Assembly (NCBI GenBank): GCA_029866005.1
Contig: JARXAE010000018.1
Coordinates: forward strand, 1 to 64,000
Source of the DNA: Fimbriimonas sp.
GTDB lineage: Bacteria > Armatimonadota > Fimbriimonadia > Fimbriimonadales > Fimbriimonadaceae
DNA length: 64,000 bases
Reading direction: 5' to 3'
A model generated the notes under the pieces. That model saw only the letters and a list, made by a program, of their open reading frames with translations. It was not told where the DNA came from and made no database searches. How positions within the stretch are numbered: the stretch's first letter is position 1; every line of letters begins with the position of its first letter. Of this stretch, positions 15,964-24,202 are shown piece by piece. A program made the translations under genes and the position numbers.

Positions 15964-16619
15964 ATCTTTGAGTAAACCACAGGGCCGAGGGTGGTTGTGG
16001 CGATTGCATACGCAATCATTCCTATGACACCATTTTCGCCACTTTTGAGGCCCTCGCCGAGGGCAGTGGCGGTTCCGGTGATGCCGAGGTTGATAAGGAA
16101 GATGAGGAGGGGAACGGAGATCGCGGTGCTGAGGGCGGCGCGGTTTGATGCGGGGGCGGCGATTGCTCCGGCAAGGGTAGATGTGGAGGCGATGGCAACG
16201 GCTCCGGCGAGTCCGTTGAGGGTGAACGCGATGGGGTTCTGGAGCTTGACGGGGAGCATGATGAGGAACATGACGCTCATGAGGACGGTGGCGATCAGCA
16301 TCTGGGTGATGTTGAAGAGGGCCTTGCCCCAGAAGACGGCCTCGGGAGTCGCGAAGAGGCGCCAGAAGTCGGCGGTGCCTTGCTCTTCTTCTTGAAGGAA
16401 GGTGCGCGGGAGGCTGATGGCGGCGCTAAAGGTGAGGACCATCCAATACATTCCGGCGGCAACCAGGGGGTTGAGCTTGGTGGTGAAGGTGATTGCGTTG
16501 AGAATGACGACGCTGACGAAGCAGATGAGCCCGGTGGTGGTGATTCCGCTGAGGGTGCGGCTTTCGGTCAGCCACTCTTTTCGGAAGACGGCGAAGATGG
16601 GTTTATAGCTCGAGGGCAT
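15951..16619 (-). CDS. ccmB: Haem exporter permease CcmB
   Basis: A 222-residue membrane protein with about six spans. It starts MPSSYKPIFAVFRKEWLTE and carries the CcmB-type FRKEWLTESR, FQEEEQGT-like (LQEEEQGTADFWRL) and SNRAALS blocks. It forms the membrane part of the CcmABC(D) complex with the ATPase CcmA. The start at 16619 overlaps ccmA by 17 bases; a longer frame to 16658 would overlap much more and lacks support. Confidence 0.86.
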   Translation of the reverse strand: MPSSYKPIFAVFRKEWLTESRTLSGITTTGLICFVSVVILNAITFTTKLNPLVAAGMYWMVLTFSAAISLPRTFLQEEEQGTADFWRLFATPEAVFWGKALFNITQMLIATVLMSVMFLIMLPVKLQNPIAFTLNGLAGAVAIASTSTLAGAIAAPASNRAALSTAISVPLLIFLINLGITGTATALGEGLKSGENGVIGMIAYAIATTTLGPVVYSKIWKS

Positions 16620-17208
16620 GGGTGCCGAACCTCCTTTCTTCCGGGTCGTTGGTGGCAAGGATCAGGGCTCCGCGTTGGGTTTGTTCTTTGACGACTTTAG
16701 CGACGAGTTCGCGGCCGGCCTCGTCGAGGGCGACGCCGGGTTCATCCCAGATCAGGAGTTTGGGTTGGGACTGGATGGCGAGCGCAATTTTCAGGCGGCT
16801 TCGGAGACCGCTGGAGAGGTGTTGTGCTTGGTGGTTTTGGTGGTCTTGGAGACCGACTTGAGTCAGGAGTTCGGAGTGTGGAGTTGGGGATTGGGAACGA
16901 AGTTGGGCGGCTAGCTCAAGGTGTTCGGTGACGGTGAGGGCCGGGAAGACGGCTTGGTCGAGGGCGCAGTAAGAGCGGTTGGATTGCTCGTTGTCGAAAC
17001 CGTTTTGGAGAGTGCCTTCAGTTGGTCGTTCGAGGCCGGCGAGGAGCTTAAGGAGGGTGGATTTTCCTGAGCCGTTTTTGCCGGTGACAATGAGGCAATC
17101 ACCCGCTTCCAGATCAATATCGAGACCTCGGAAAAGCCAGCGCGGTCCGAACCGCTTGCTTATTCCGCGTACCTGGAGGATCACGTCTTCATTATGGACG
17201 GGGTACAT
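16603..17208 (-). CDS. ccmA: Haem exporter ATP-binding protein CcmA
   Basis: A 201-residue ABC ATPase: Walker A GKNGSGKST (43-51), signature LSSGLRSRLKIAL in place of the usual LSGGQ, Walker B LLIWDEPGVALD, and a switch region ILATNDPEE. The short length and the lead position before ccmB, ccmC and ccmD identify it as CcmA, which powers release of holo-CcmE. The signature has Ser for the first Gly, a mild variation. It is divergent from tRNA-Leu, 21 bases away. Confidence 0.85.
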   Translation of the reverse strand: MYPVHNEDVILQVRGISKRFGPRWLFRGLDIDLEAGDCLIVTGKNGSGKSTLLKLLAGLERPTEGTLQNGFDNEQSNRSYCALDQAVFPALTVTEHLELAAQLRSQSPTPHSELLTQVGLQDHQNHQAQHLSSGLRSRLKIALAIQSQPKLLIWDEPGVALDEAGRELVAKVVKEQTQRGALILATNDPEERRFGTHALEL

Positions 17209-17229
17209 TCTTTATCGCGCCCTAAATGT

Positions 17230-17313
17230 GCCGGGGTGGCGGAATGGTAGACGCGGCGGTCTCAAACACCGCTGATGCAAGTCGTGTGGGTTCGAGTCCC
17301 ATCCCCGGTACCA
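17230..17313 (+). tRNA. tRNA-Leu (anticodon CAA)
   Basis: An 84-base tRNA with CCA encoded. The acceptor GCCGGGG pairs with CCCCGGT, the anticodon arm is GCGGT-CTCAAAC-ACCGC with CAA at 17263-17265, there is a variable arm of class II length, and the T loop is TTCGAGT. Confidence 0.93.
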
Positions 17314-17381
17314 ACTGTTGACCTCAATCTTGCGGGTCTAGCACCCTCCAACTTCAGACTTTTTCCCCCGATAATTGCTGG

Positions 17382-17786
17382 GTGAGGTGTTTGCGCCGTC
17401 AGAGGGGGAATTCGCTGGCTGAGATTTTGGTCGCGGCGGCGTTTCTTGGCGTCTGCTCGGCAGCGCTGACGGACACGGCTCAGCAGGCGGTTGCGAATAT
17501 CGCTCGGACAGAGCGGCGGGCAGTTGCGTTGGCGGCATTGCAGAACCGTTTAGAGGTCGCCACACAAAATGCCCAATCTTCCACGAGCCTGCCAAGCGTG
17601 GTGACCTACAATGCGGACCTGCCCGGAAGGAGGATTTGTGTTATCAAAATTTCACCTGCATGGTCGGCCTATACAGGGGTGGCGCAAATTGTAGGGACGG
17701 CTACATGGCCCGAGAGCAAGGGATCGCGCAACTATTCGGAGACGATTACGATCGAGACATATGTGAGGTGCCCAGATGTCGACTAG
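17382..17786 (+). CDS. Type IV pseudopilin-like minor pilin
   Basis: A 134-residue protein opening the pilus operon. The prepilin site is RRQRG|NSLAEILVAAAFLG, with Gly at -1 and Glu at +5, followed by the hydrophobic helix. The rest is small and strand-rich, as in PilV- or GspI-type minor pilins. GTG start; GATAAT ends 6 bases before it, giving the operon a likely leaderless promoter. It overlaps the next gene by 11 bases. Confidence 0.75.
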   Translation: MRCLRRQRGNSLAEILVAAAFLGVCSAALTDTAQQAVANIARTERRAVALAALQNRLEVATQNAQSSTSLPSVVTYNADLPGRRICVIKISPAWSAYTGVAQIVGTATWPESKGSRNYSETITIETYVRCPDVD

Positions 17787-18435
17787 GCGCGGGTCAACGT
17801 TGATCGAACTGACTTTGGCAATGGTGCTGACGGCATTGATCGTTGGTTCAGCGACGACGCTTTATTCGTTCATTGCCATACGGACGGCGGATGCAGTCTC
17901 ACGGTTTAGCACGTTGCAGTCCTGTACGACCCTCGCTTCCGCCATACGTACAGCGACCATGACGGCAGTGAAGGTGGAATCGAGATTCTTGGGCGGCAAC
18001 CAAGCCCTGGTGTGCACGATTCCAAAGGTAGGAGTTGATGTCGATCAGGATGGAGTCCAAGACTATCCACAAGCGAATCGGACTGACAAATTGTTACGCG
18101 AGGTTTACCAGCGTGAGCAGCGGCTGTGGTTTTACTCTGCAAATGCGACAGGGACACCGGGGACGACCGGGAACTTTTGGTTTCTGGCGATTCGGACGGA
18201 TGATTCGAATCCCGTTTTTGCTGACATCAACCGAGACTGGTCATTCTGGCGATCTGGGGTGCCAAAAGTTTCGATTCCGGGGACGGTCACATTTTCAGTC
18301 ATTGCCTCCGAACGACTTGCGACGGTTAGGATTCAAACGACGGGAGAAGAAGTCGAAAACGGCGGGCTGACGAATTCGCGCCGTCCGGCTCGTTTGGATC
18401 TTCGGCATCAGTTCTACTGGCGGGGTGCGAAGTGA
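17776..18435 (+). CDS. Type IV pseudopilin-like minor pilin (PilW/GspJ-like)
   Basis: A 219-residue protein with cleavage site STRRG|STLIELTLAMVLTAL, Gly at -1, Glu at +5 and a helix of about 20 residues. The soluble part includes DVDQDGVQDYPQ, a possible calcium-binding loop, and a C-terminal strand region. Position 2 of the three-pseudopilin set and its length suit a PilW/GspJ role in priming the pilus tip. It overlaps both neighbours by a few bases. Confidence 0.75.
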   Translation: MSTRRGSTLIELTLAMVLTALIVGSATTLYSFIAIRTADAVSRFSTLQSCTTLASAIRTATMTAVKVESRFLGGNQALVCTIPKVGVDVDQDGVQDYPQANRTDKLLREVYQREQRLWFYSANATGTPGTTGNFWFLAIRTDDSNPVFADINRDWSFWRSGVPKVSIPGTVTFSVIASERLATVRIQTTGEEVENGGLTNSRRPARLDLRHQFYWRGAK

Positions 18436-19460
18436 AGAACATTCGTAAGCGCGGTTCCGTGCTGATTTTTTGCGTTGTTCTCATGGCGTCGGTTTCGACG
18501 ATCTTGATGAGTACGGCGGATGTAGGGCAGTTCACGACGTTACGTCAGTATCGGACCGAGGATGATGTTCGGTTTGACTACACGGAGGATAGTATTCGGG
18601 CGATTTATGCGCAACAAGCACTTGAAAACTCACTCATATTGCCCAGTAACGAGACATTGACGATCAATGGCTTCAATGTTTCGGTACGTGCTGAGGCAGG
18701 CACGGGTGCTCGAATCCGGATTGTCGAGCTAGATACGACGATGGCTGGAAGGACGGCAACTAGGAGACGGCAACTTTGTATTGGGAGGCGGGGTCCCGTG
18801 TCACCTATGTGGTTCGCCTTCGGATCTGACTCCACCTTCTCGCCGGTCGGTAATGTGCAGATCAATGGAGATGCTTATTTTGGCGGGGATCACATCTCCA
18901 CAGGGAAGACCATCCTGGTGACCGAGGACCTGTATGGAAACGCTAAGGCTCTCACGAATCCGGTGACAGTGGAGGGAACGACCAACCTCGGTCGACGTCT
19001 TGTTTCTCCCTCACTGGATGCGGACTTGTACATGTCAGCTGCGTCGCAGAAGACCAGTGGAAACCAAGACTGTAACCTTCTAGATTTCCTTCCCGACGGG
19101 GCTTATGAGACCCTCTGGTTTCACAGTGGTGATATCACTTTTGATGTCAATTACACGGGAAGAGGGACAGTCTATGTCAGAGGGAATGCGATCATCAAAC
19201 ATTTTAGTCGCACACTACCCAAAGATCAAGGGTTGATTATTGTTGATGGGAATGTTGAGTTTCAGACGAACAGATTCGAAGGATTCCTGATCTGTAACGG
19301 CTTGGTTCGCCAGACAAAGGGTGGGAATTTCCTCTCACAGGGCACCATCTGGGCCAATTCTTTTGACTTCGGAAACGGAAAACTTATGGTGGACTTCGAC
19401 CCTTTCTTTTGGGACAACCCCGACTTTGACAAGAGAATGCGCGTTCCTGGCATGTGGTAG
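18432..19460 (+). CDS. PilX/GspK-like minor pilin component
   Basis: A 342-residue protein starting GTG (GTGA overlap with the previous stop). It has KRG|SVLIFCVVLMASVST: a prepilin-like site without Glu at +5, as in GspK/PilX proteins. The long body (SFSPVG-like VGNVQINGDAYFGGDH, then GTVYVRGNAIIKHF, VDGNVEF, FLICNGLV) has repeated strand-turn units of a beta-helix or polymer-forming cytoskeletal look, as in DUF7305-type pilus proteins. It would form the large tip subunit. A gap of 100 bases separates it from the HD-GYP gene. Confidence 0.68.
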   Translation: MKNIRKRGSVLIFCVVLMASVSTILMSTADVGQFTTLRQYRTEDDVRFDYTEDSIRAIYAQQALENSLILPSNETLTINGFNVSVRAEAGTGARIRIVELDTTMAGRTATRRRQLCIGRRGPVSPMWFAFGSDSTFSPVGNVQINGDAYFGGDHISTGKTILVTEDLYGNAKALTNPVTVEGTTNLGRRLVSPSLDADLYMSAASQKTSGNQDCNLLDFLPDGAYETLWFHSGDITFDVNYTGRGTVYVRGNAIIKHFSRTLPKDQGLIIVDGNVEFQTNRFEGFLICNGLVRQTKGGNFLSQGTIWANSFDFGNGKLMVDFDPFFWDNPDFDKRMRVPGMW

Positions 19461-19560
19461 AGCTTTTTTAGCTCCCAAACCTAAAGAGAACCCGTAAGTT
19501 CGCCGATTTACCTAACGGTACAACCATGTATTTTGACCAGGTAGAAGGCGGGGTGTCAGT

Positions 19561-21234
19561 TTGAAGCGGGAGTTGCAGATTTCCTATGCAGCGGACCGGC
19601 TTTGGCTGAAGGCTCGTTGGGCGCTCATGCTCATCTGGACGGTCGTTGCTTGGGACAGCGCGGATGAGCAGTGGCTTTGGGCTGGCTGCTTGTTTGGCGC
19701 GGTGTCTGGCATTGTGATCCAGCTGATCACTAGGACCCCGGATGGATACCGAAAGCTTGGACAAAAAGTTGTTTCTCACTCTCGCTTTGTTGATATCATG
19801 CTTCCGATTGCCGCCACTATTTACGGCCCTCAGGACATGGCCAATGTCTGGATGATCAGCATTCCAGGAATTATCTTCGAGGCACTCAGCACCCGTAATG
19901 CACGGCGAGTGACACTTGTTTCAATCGTTGCCACGGTAATCACTCTTTATGGAGTCATTCTTCACGAAGATCTGAGGACCCTCATCGCTTCAGGATTCGG
20001 AATCGTCTTCTCTGGATTTGTCGGTCTCACCTTGGCCCGCTTCCAAGCTAAAGATCAGATTCTTCGAGACCGCGATCGGCGGCTTTCGACGCTCATGAAT
20101 ACGTCGTCAAACGTCGCGGCTTCTGGCGACCTTCGCCAACTGATTCAAGGAACGTTGAAAAGTGCTATTCAGGATATCGGGGCAACCGCGGGCATGGTCG
20201 TTTTGACTTCAGATGAGGACCCTGGTCTGCTCATTACTGAAGCTGCATACTCCCAGGCAGGCGACTTCTTCTTCCCGATGGTGGTCGCGATGGGCGATGG
20301 AATCTCAGGCTACGTTGCTAAAGAGGGTCAACCGATTACATTGACCGCCAAAGAAGGCGAGACGGTTGAATGCGACGGAATTGGGCTGGCGATCAAAAGT
20401 GCGGTTTCAGTTCCCCTTCTTAACCGTGAGTTCCGTGGCGTCGGCATGGCGATCAATGAGCAGATTATCGGAGCGATGACAATTGTCAACACGGAAGGAG
20501 CCGAAGCGTTGGAGGCGGAGGAGCTCGACCTTCTTCAGTCGCTCTCTTCGTTGCTTGCGAATGCCATTCACAACGCACGAATGGAAGAGCGTAACCGAGC
20601 GACATTTCTTCGAACTCTTGAGTCTCTCGCGACGGCACTTGAAGCTCGCGACGACTATACGAGGGGTCACTCTCAGCGTGTTTGCGATCTTTCGGTCATG
20701 ATTGGATCGAAACTGGGATTGACTCCGGACGCACTCGAGGAACTACGAATCGGAACGATTCTGCACGATATCGGAAAGATTGGTGTCCCAGATGCGATTC
20801 TGAATAAGCCAGGTCGATTGACTGAAGATGAGTTCAATTTCATGCGAACGCACCCGGTCATTGGATACGAAATCTGTCGCCCGCTGATGCTGAGCGATGG
20901 CGTCTTGATGATTATTCGCAACCACCACGAGAAGCTGGACGGTTCAGGCTATCCGGATGGATTGAAGGGTGGGGAGCTTCCGCTTTCGCTGCGAATCGTT
21001 TGCGTGGCTGACGCGTTTGACGCAATGAGCAGCCGTCGCCCCTATCGTGGCGTCATGGACATGAGTCATGTGATGGGCGAACTATCGAAGGGTGCAGGCA
21101 TTCAATTTGACTCCGTCGTGGTTGAGGCACTTAAGGAGTTGCTGACCGCGGGCGAGCTTGATGACCTTTACTCAGCGTATTGGGGTCCGAAGTTTGAAGC
21201 GCTCCAGGCGAAACTGGAGGATAAGGCCGCCTAA
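19561..21234 (+). CDS. Membrane HD-GYP phosphodiesterase with GAF domain
   Basis: A 557-residue protein predicted to break down cyclic di-GMP. Five or so hydrophobic spans (about 17-160) are followed by a GAF domain (about 185-340) and an HD-GYP domain (about 345-540). Visible residues are GHSQRV, H402-D403 in LHDIGKIGVP, THPVIGYEI, NHHEKLDGSGYPDGL with GYP at 463-465, and CVADAFDAMSSRRPYR. The start is TTG, with a purine-rich AAGGCGGGGTG before it. Its stop overlaps the ATG of pilM, so it belongs to the pilus operon, and it probably couples second-messenger level to pilus assembly. Confidence 0.85.
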   Translation: MKRELQISYAADRLWLKARWALMLIWTVVAWDSADEQWLWAGCLFGAVSGIVIQLITRTPDGYRKLGQKVVSHSRFVDIMLPIAATIYGPQDMANVWMISIPGIIFEALSTRNARRVTLVSIVATVITLYGVILHEDLRTLIASGFGIVFSGFVGLTLARFQAKDQILRDRDRRLSTLMNTSSNVAASGDLRQLIQGTLKSAIQDIGATAGMVVLTSDEDPGLLITEAAYSQAGDFFFPMVVAMGDGISGYVAKEGQPITLTAKEGETVECDGIGLAIKSAVSVPLLNREFRGVGMAINEQIIGAMTIVNTEGAEALEAEELDLLQSLSSLLANAIHNARMEERNRATFLRTLESLATALEARDDYTRGHSQRVCDLSVMIGSKLGLTPDALEELRIGTILHDIGKIGVPDAILNKPGRLTEDEFNFMRTHPVIGYEICRPLMLSDGVLMIIRNHHEKLDGSGYPDGLKGGELPLSLRIVCVADAFDAMSSRRPYRGVMDMSHVMGELSKGAGIQFDSVVVEALKELLTAGELDDLYSAYWGPKFEALQAKLEDKAA

Positions 21235-22409
21235 TGCTTTTTGAGCGAGCGAGCGTGGTTCACGATCATACGATGTCGATGGGTGTCGATTTTGGCACGC
21301 GCTCGACGAAAATCTTGATGCTGAACCAAGTAGGAGCGCGCACCGATATCGGTGCCGCTGGCTCGTTCGTTCCTCCGACGGGATCGATCAAAAATGGGTT
21401 GATTGAAGAGCCAAAAGAGTTTGGTCGAAACTTTGGGAGGTACCTTAGGGAAAACCAAGTTCCCTGTCCGACCGCAGTCTTTGATATCCCTTCAAACCTT
21501 GCGGTTTTGAGATGGGTGACTCTTCCTCTGATGGAAGAATCAGAGATTCGGGATGCAGCGAGGTTTAAGGTTCGAAAGCACCTTCCGTTTCCGCTGGACT
21601 CGGCCTATGTCGAGGCAGCTACTGCTAAGATTCATGGCGACGAAATTTCCGCGCTCGTGGTCGCGACACCACGCAACATCGTTGATTCGCGTTCGGAAGC
21701 GTTGCTATACGCAGGGCTCGAGCCCATTCGGGCGGAGTTGGAAGCTCAAGCGATTCTGAGGGTTGTAGAACGCCGACTGAATCGACGCTCCGCGCTTTGG
21801 CGAGATGCTTCCTTGACGATCATCGATTTGGGTTCAAGTAACACCCACATGTACGTTGTGCAGAACCAGCAACTTCAGTTCATTCGGGGTGTTAAGTTTG
21901 GTTCCAGTATGTTCCACACTGCGGTTCGCGAGGCACTCAATCTCTCGCCCGAGATTGCGGATACCGTGATGCACGACCCTCGAACGAGCCTTTCGACAAA
22001 GGGCGTTTTGAACGTTCCCTTGGGGGACGACTACGGAATCGTGGATATCTCTGAACCACTCGAGAAGCTGACCCGCGAGGTCATGCGTCTGATGCGATAC
22101 TTCAGATCGTTGCACCCCGAGCGCAGTTATGCGGGAATTTTGGATCAGGCAATTCTCTGTGGAGGACTGGTGAGTTTGCCAGGTCTTGCCGACTATTTAC
22201 AGAAACAGCTAGGACTACGGATCGAGTTCGCTCGCCCCATTTCGGGGATGATGACTCGATTCAACCGTGAGACCTTCGCGTCGGTATCGCACCGGCAGGA
22301 GGCCTACACAATCGTCATGGGACTCGCCCTTGGGGGACTGAGTCAGACCACACAAAACAGGAGCCAACAAGATGGTGGACGCGAATTTAACTGGATTAGG
22401 GTCGGCTAA
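21234..22409 (+). CDS. pilM: Type IV pilus assembly protein PilM
   Basis: A 391-residue actin-like ATPase. Phosphate loops are GVDFGTRSTKILML near the N-terminus and TIIDLGSSNTHMYVV (about 200-215); FDIPSN, RDAARFKVRKHLPFPLD and ILCGGLVSLPGL also fit PilM. It stays in the cytoplasm and binds the N-terminus of PilN. The first ATG overlaps the HD-GYP stop (TAATG); the ATG 39 bases further on (21273) is an alternative nearer the conserved core. The 3' end overlaps pilN by 38 bases. Confidence 0.87.
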   Translation: MLFERASVVHDHTMSMGVDFGTRSTKILMLNQVGARTDIGAAGSFVPPTGSIKNGLIEEPKEFGRNFGRYLRENQVPCPTAVFDIPSNLAVLRWVTLPLMEESEIRDAARFKVRKHLPFPLDSAYVEAATAKIHGDEISALVVATPRNIVDSRSEALLYAGLEPIRAELEAQAILRVVERRLNRRSALWRDASLTIIDLGSSNTHMYVVQNQQLQFIRGVKFGSSMFHTAVREALNLSPEIADTVMHDPRTSLSTKGVLNVPLGDDYGIVDISEPLEKLTREVMRLMRYFRSLHPERSYAGILDQAILCGGLVSLPGLADYLQKQLGLRIEFARPISGMMTRFNRETFASVSHRQEAYTIVMGLALGGLSQTTQNRSQQDGGREFNWIRVG

Positions 22410-22977
22410 GACTCGATCTATCAACGTCGAAGTCAATCTTCTCAACGAGTGGTCAGCTTCTCGTGCGTCGATGCAGGTGGAGATTCAGCGCCAAATACTC
22501 GTTCTTGTCGGGGTGTGTTTAAGTGGGTTCGTGATTCTGCCCCTGCTCAATGTCTGGCGGGGGAACACGGTCGAGCGGTCCGACGCGGTTGTCAGAGAGA
22601 AATCAAACGAGCTTGCGAAAAAGGAAGCGTTGGCCAAGATCGTTGCTGAGGTGACTCCCTCGATTGACTTTGCGGAAATGCGTGAAAACTGCAACAAGTT
22701 CCGAAACTCCCTGTTCAGAGAAACTCACAAGTTTCTTGAGGCGACGCCGGAAACGGTTCGATTTGACTCTTTGAAAATCGAGGCGAGCGGTGGCTATCTG
22801 AACTTTAAGGTTGTGGCGAACGCCCGCACGGCGGCAGATGGGCGACGATTTGTCGACGCTGCACGGCGTGGTCGCAATGTATTGGCCTCAAATCAAACCG
22901 CGGTTCGGCAAAGCCAAGTGATGGGTGCCGACGGCGTGGTCTTCGACTACTCGAAAAAAGTAAAGGTGACTCCATGA
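22372..22977 (+). CDS. pilN: PilN-like pilus assembly protein
   Basis: A 201-residue bitopic protein. The cytoplasmic N-terminus has INVEVNLLNEW, corresponding to the INLLP motif that docks in PilM. One membrane helix follows (QILVLVGVCLSGFVILPLL), then a coiled coil (REKSNELAKKEALAKIV) and a small periplasmic domain. Sequence similarity is weak; position after pilM and topology carry the call. It overlaps the next gene by 4 bases. Confidence 0.75.
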   Translation: MVDANLTGLGSAKTRSINVEVNLLNEWSASRASMQVEIQRQILVLVGVCLSGFVILPLLNVWRGNTVERSDAVVREKSNELAKKEALAKIVAEVTPSIDFAEMRENCNKFRNSLFRETHKFLEATPETVRFDSLKIEASGGYLNFKVVANARTAADGRRFVDAARRGRNVLASNQTAVRQSQVMGADGVVFDYSKKVKVTP

Positions 22978-23531
22978 TTCCGAGCACTCTCGCAACCACT
23001 AAGCTGTCGAAAAATCTTCGGCGATGGACCATTGGAATCTGTGCCGTCTTTGCAACAGCTTGCCTGCTAGTGTCTGGTTCCGCAATCGCTTCAATGGTGA
23101 GTGCGGCACGTGCCAAGACTCAGCTCGTTGGCTTGAGCAAGGAAATCTCTGGTATGGAATCGACGATTGAACGGTCTAAGCGTCTCACAGTGCGAATGCC
23201 CAAACGAAAGAATGCGGACCGGATTCAAGCTGTCATTGATGATGCAGCGATGTTAAATGGATGTCGGCTCGTTGAGTTTCAAACCGCTCAAGATGTCCAG
23301 CCGTATGCATCACGTTACGATACCAAGGAAGTGAAGGGGTGGACGCAGGTCACCGTGCAGTTTCAGCTCGACGGACCTTTCACTGGCGTGTTTGAGGTGA
23401 TCCGCATCCTTTGTTCTGCCCCAGATCCCGTTGAAATTGATTCGATCGACATTAGTCAGGGACGCACCAAGACAGCAGAGGTCAACGCGAAAGTGACCCT
23501 AAGAGTCCTCACATTGGAGGTTATCAAGTGA
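22974..23531 (+). CDS. pilO: PilO-like pilus assembly protein
   Basis: A 185-residue bitopic protein: one helix (WTIGICAVFATACLLVSGSAI), a coiled coil (LVGLSKEISGMESTIERSK) and a ferredoxin-like domain (VTVQFQLDGPFTGVFEVIRIL, VEIDSIDIS). This matches PilO, which pairs with PilN in the inner-membrane alignment complex. The call rests mainly on order and topology. Confidence 0.72.
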   Translation: MIPSTLATTKLSKNLRRWTIGICAVFATACLLVSGSAIASMVSAARAKTQLVGLSKEISGMESTIERSKRLTVRMPKRKNADRIQAVIDDAAMLNGCRLVEFQTAQDVQPYASRYDTKEVKGWTQVTVQFQLDGPFTGVFEVIRILCSAPDPVEIDSIDISQGRTKTAEVNAKVTLRVLTLEVIK

Positions 23532-24202
23532 AAACTGGAGATCCCAAACAAGCAGCAATCCTCGGCGTCGTGGCCATAGGTACCCTCGGATTCTTAGGCT
23601 CCAGCCTATTTTCGTCGTTTGCCGGTGGCTCAACGCCGGTCCCAGTCGCGAATTCTCAAAGCTCAGCTCAGCCAGCTGAATCCACCCCCGGTTCCGGTGC
23701 AACTTCCCCCGAGAAGCTTCCGGACAGAGAACCATTGGACATTGGCGATGAGGCAGAGGATAACGGTTTTCCGGCAAAGATCGAGAAGACACCTTTTGGC
23801 AAACCGACGGTCAAGCAACCTGGTGCGGTGACGAACAGCAAGGGCCTGCAAAAAACCGGACGACAGAGTGAATTCGGCTCAAAAGGAGAGCAAGACACCG
23901 CCCCACTCGATCCGACTTCAGGAGATCAGGCATCGCTACCTGTCATCGACGGAATGACTCCAGGGGGCGGCGGCGACGTTGCTTCGAATAAGCCCAAACC
24001 CATCATGATTCGATTTGAAGGATACGTTGACGCCGGAAATCCGGTGGCGATTATCCGCATTGGCGAAAGCCAATTCACTGCAGACCAAGGCGAAGGATTG
24101 CCGTACGGTATTCGCGTGTTAGCGATTACCTCCGAGAAACTCACTCTCTCCATTCGGGGCCGACAAAAGTCGGTTTGGATTGGACGGGAGGTCCAACTAT
24201 GA
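23528..24202 (+). CDS. PilP-like pilus alignment protein
   Basis: A 224-residue protein with one N-terminal helix (AAILGVVAIGTLGFLGSSLF), a long Pro/Ser/Gly linker (about 35-155) and a C-terminal strand domain: IMIRFEGYVDAGNPVAIIRI and EGLPYGIRVLAITSEKLTL. This resembles the homology-region domain of PilP or GspC that contacts the secretin. PilP is usually a lipoprotein; this one has a membrane anchor as in GspC. GTG start with a 4-base overlap. Confidence 0.65.
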   Translation: MKTGDPKQAAILGVVAIGTLGFLGSSLFSSFAGGSTPVPVANSQSSAQPAESTPGSGATSPEKLPDREPLDIGDEAEDNGFPAKIEKTPFGKPTVKQPGAVTNSKGLQKTGRQSEFGSKGEQDTAPLDPTSGDQASLPVIDGMTPGGGGDVASNKPKPIMIRFEGYVDAGNPVAIIRIGESQFTADQGEGLPYGIRVLAITSEKLTLSIRGRQKSVWIGREVQL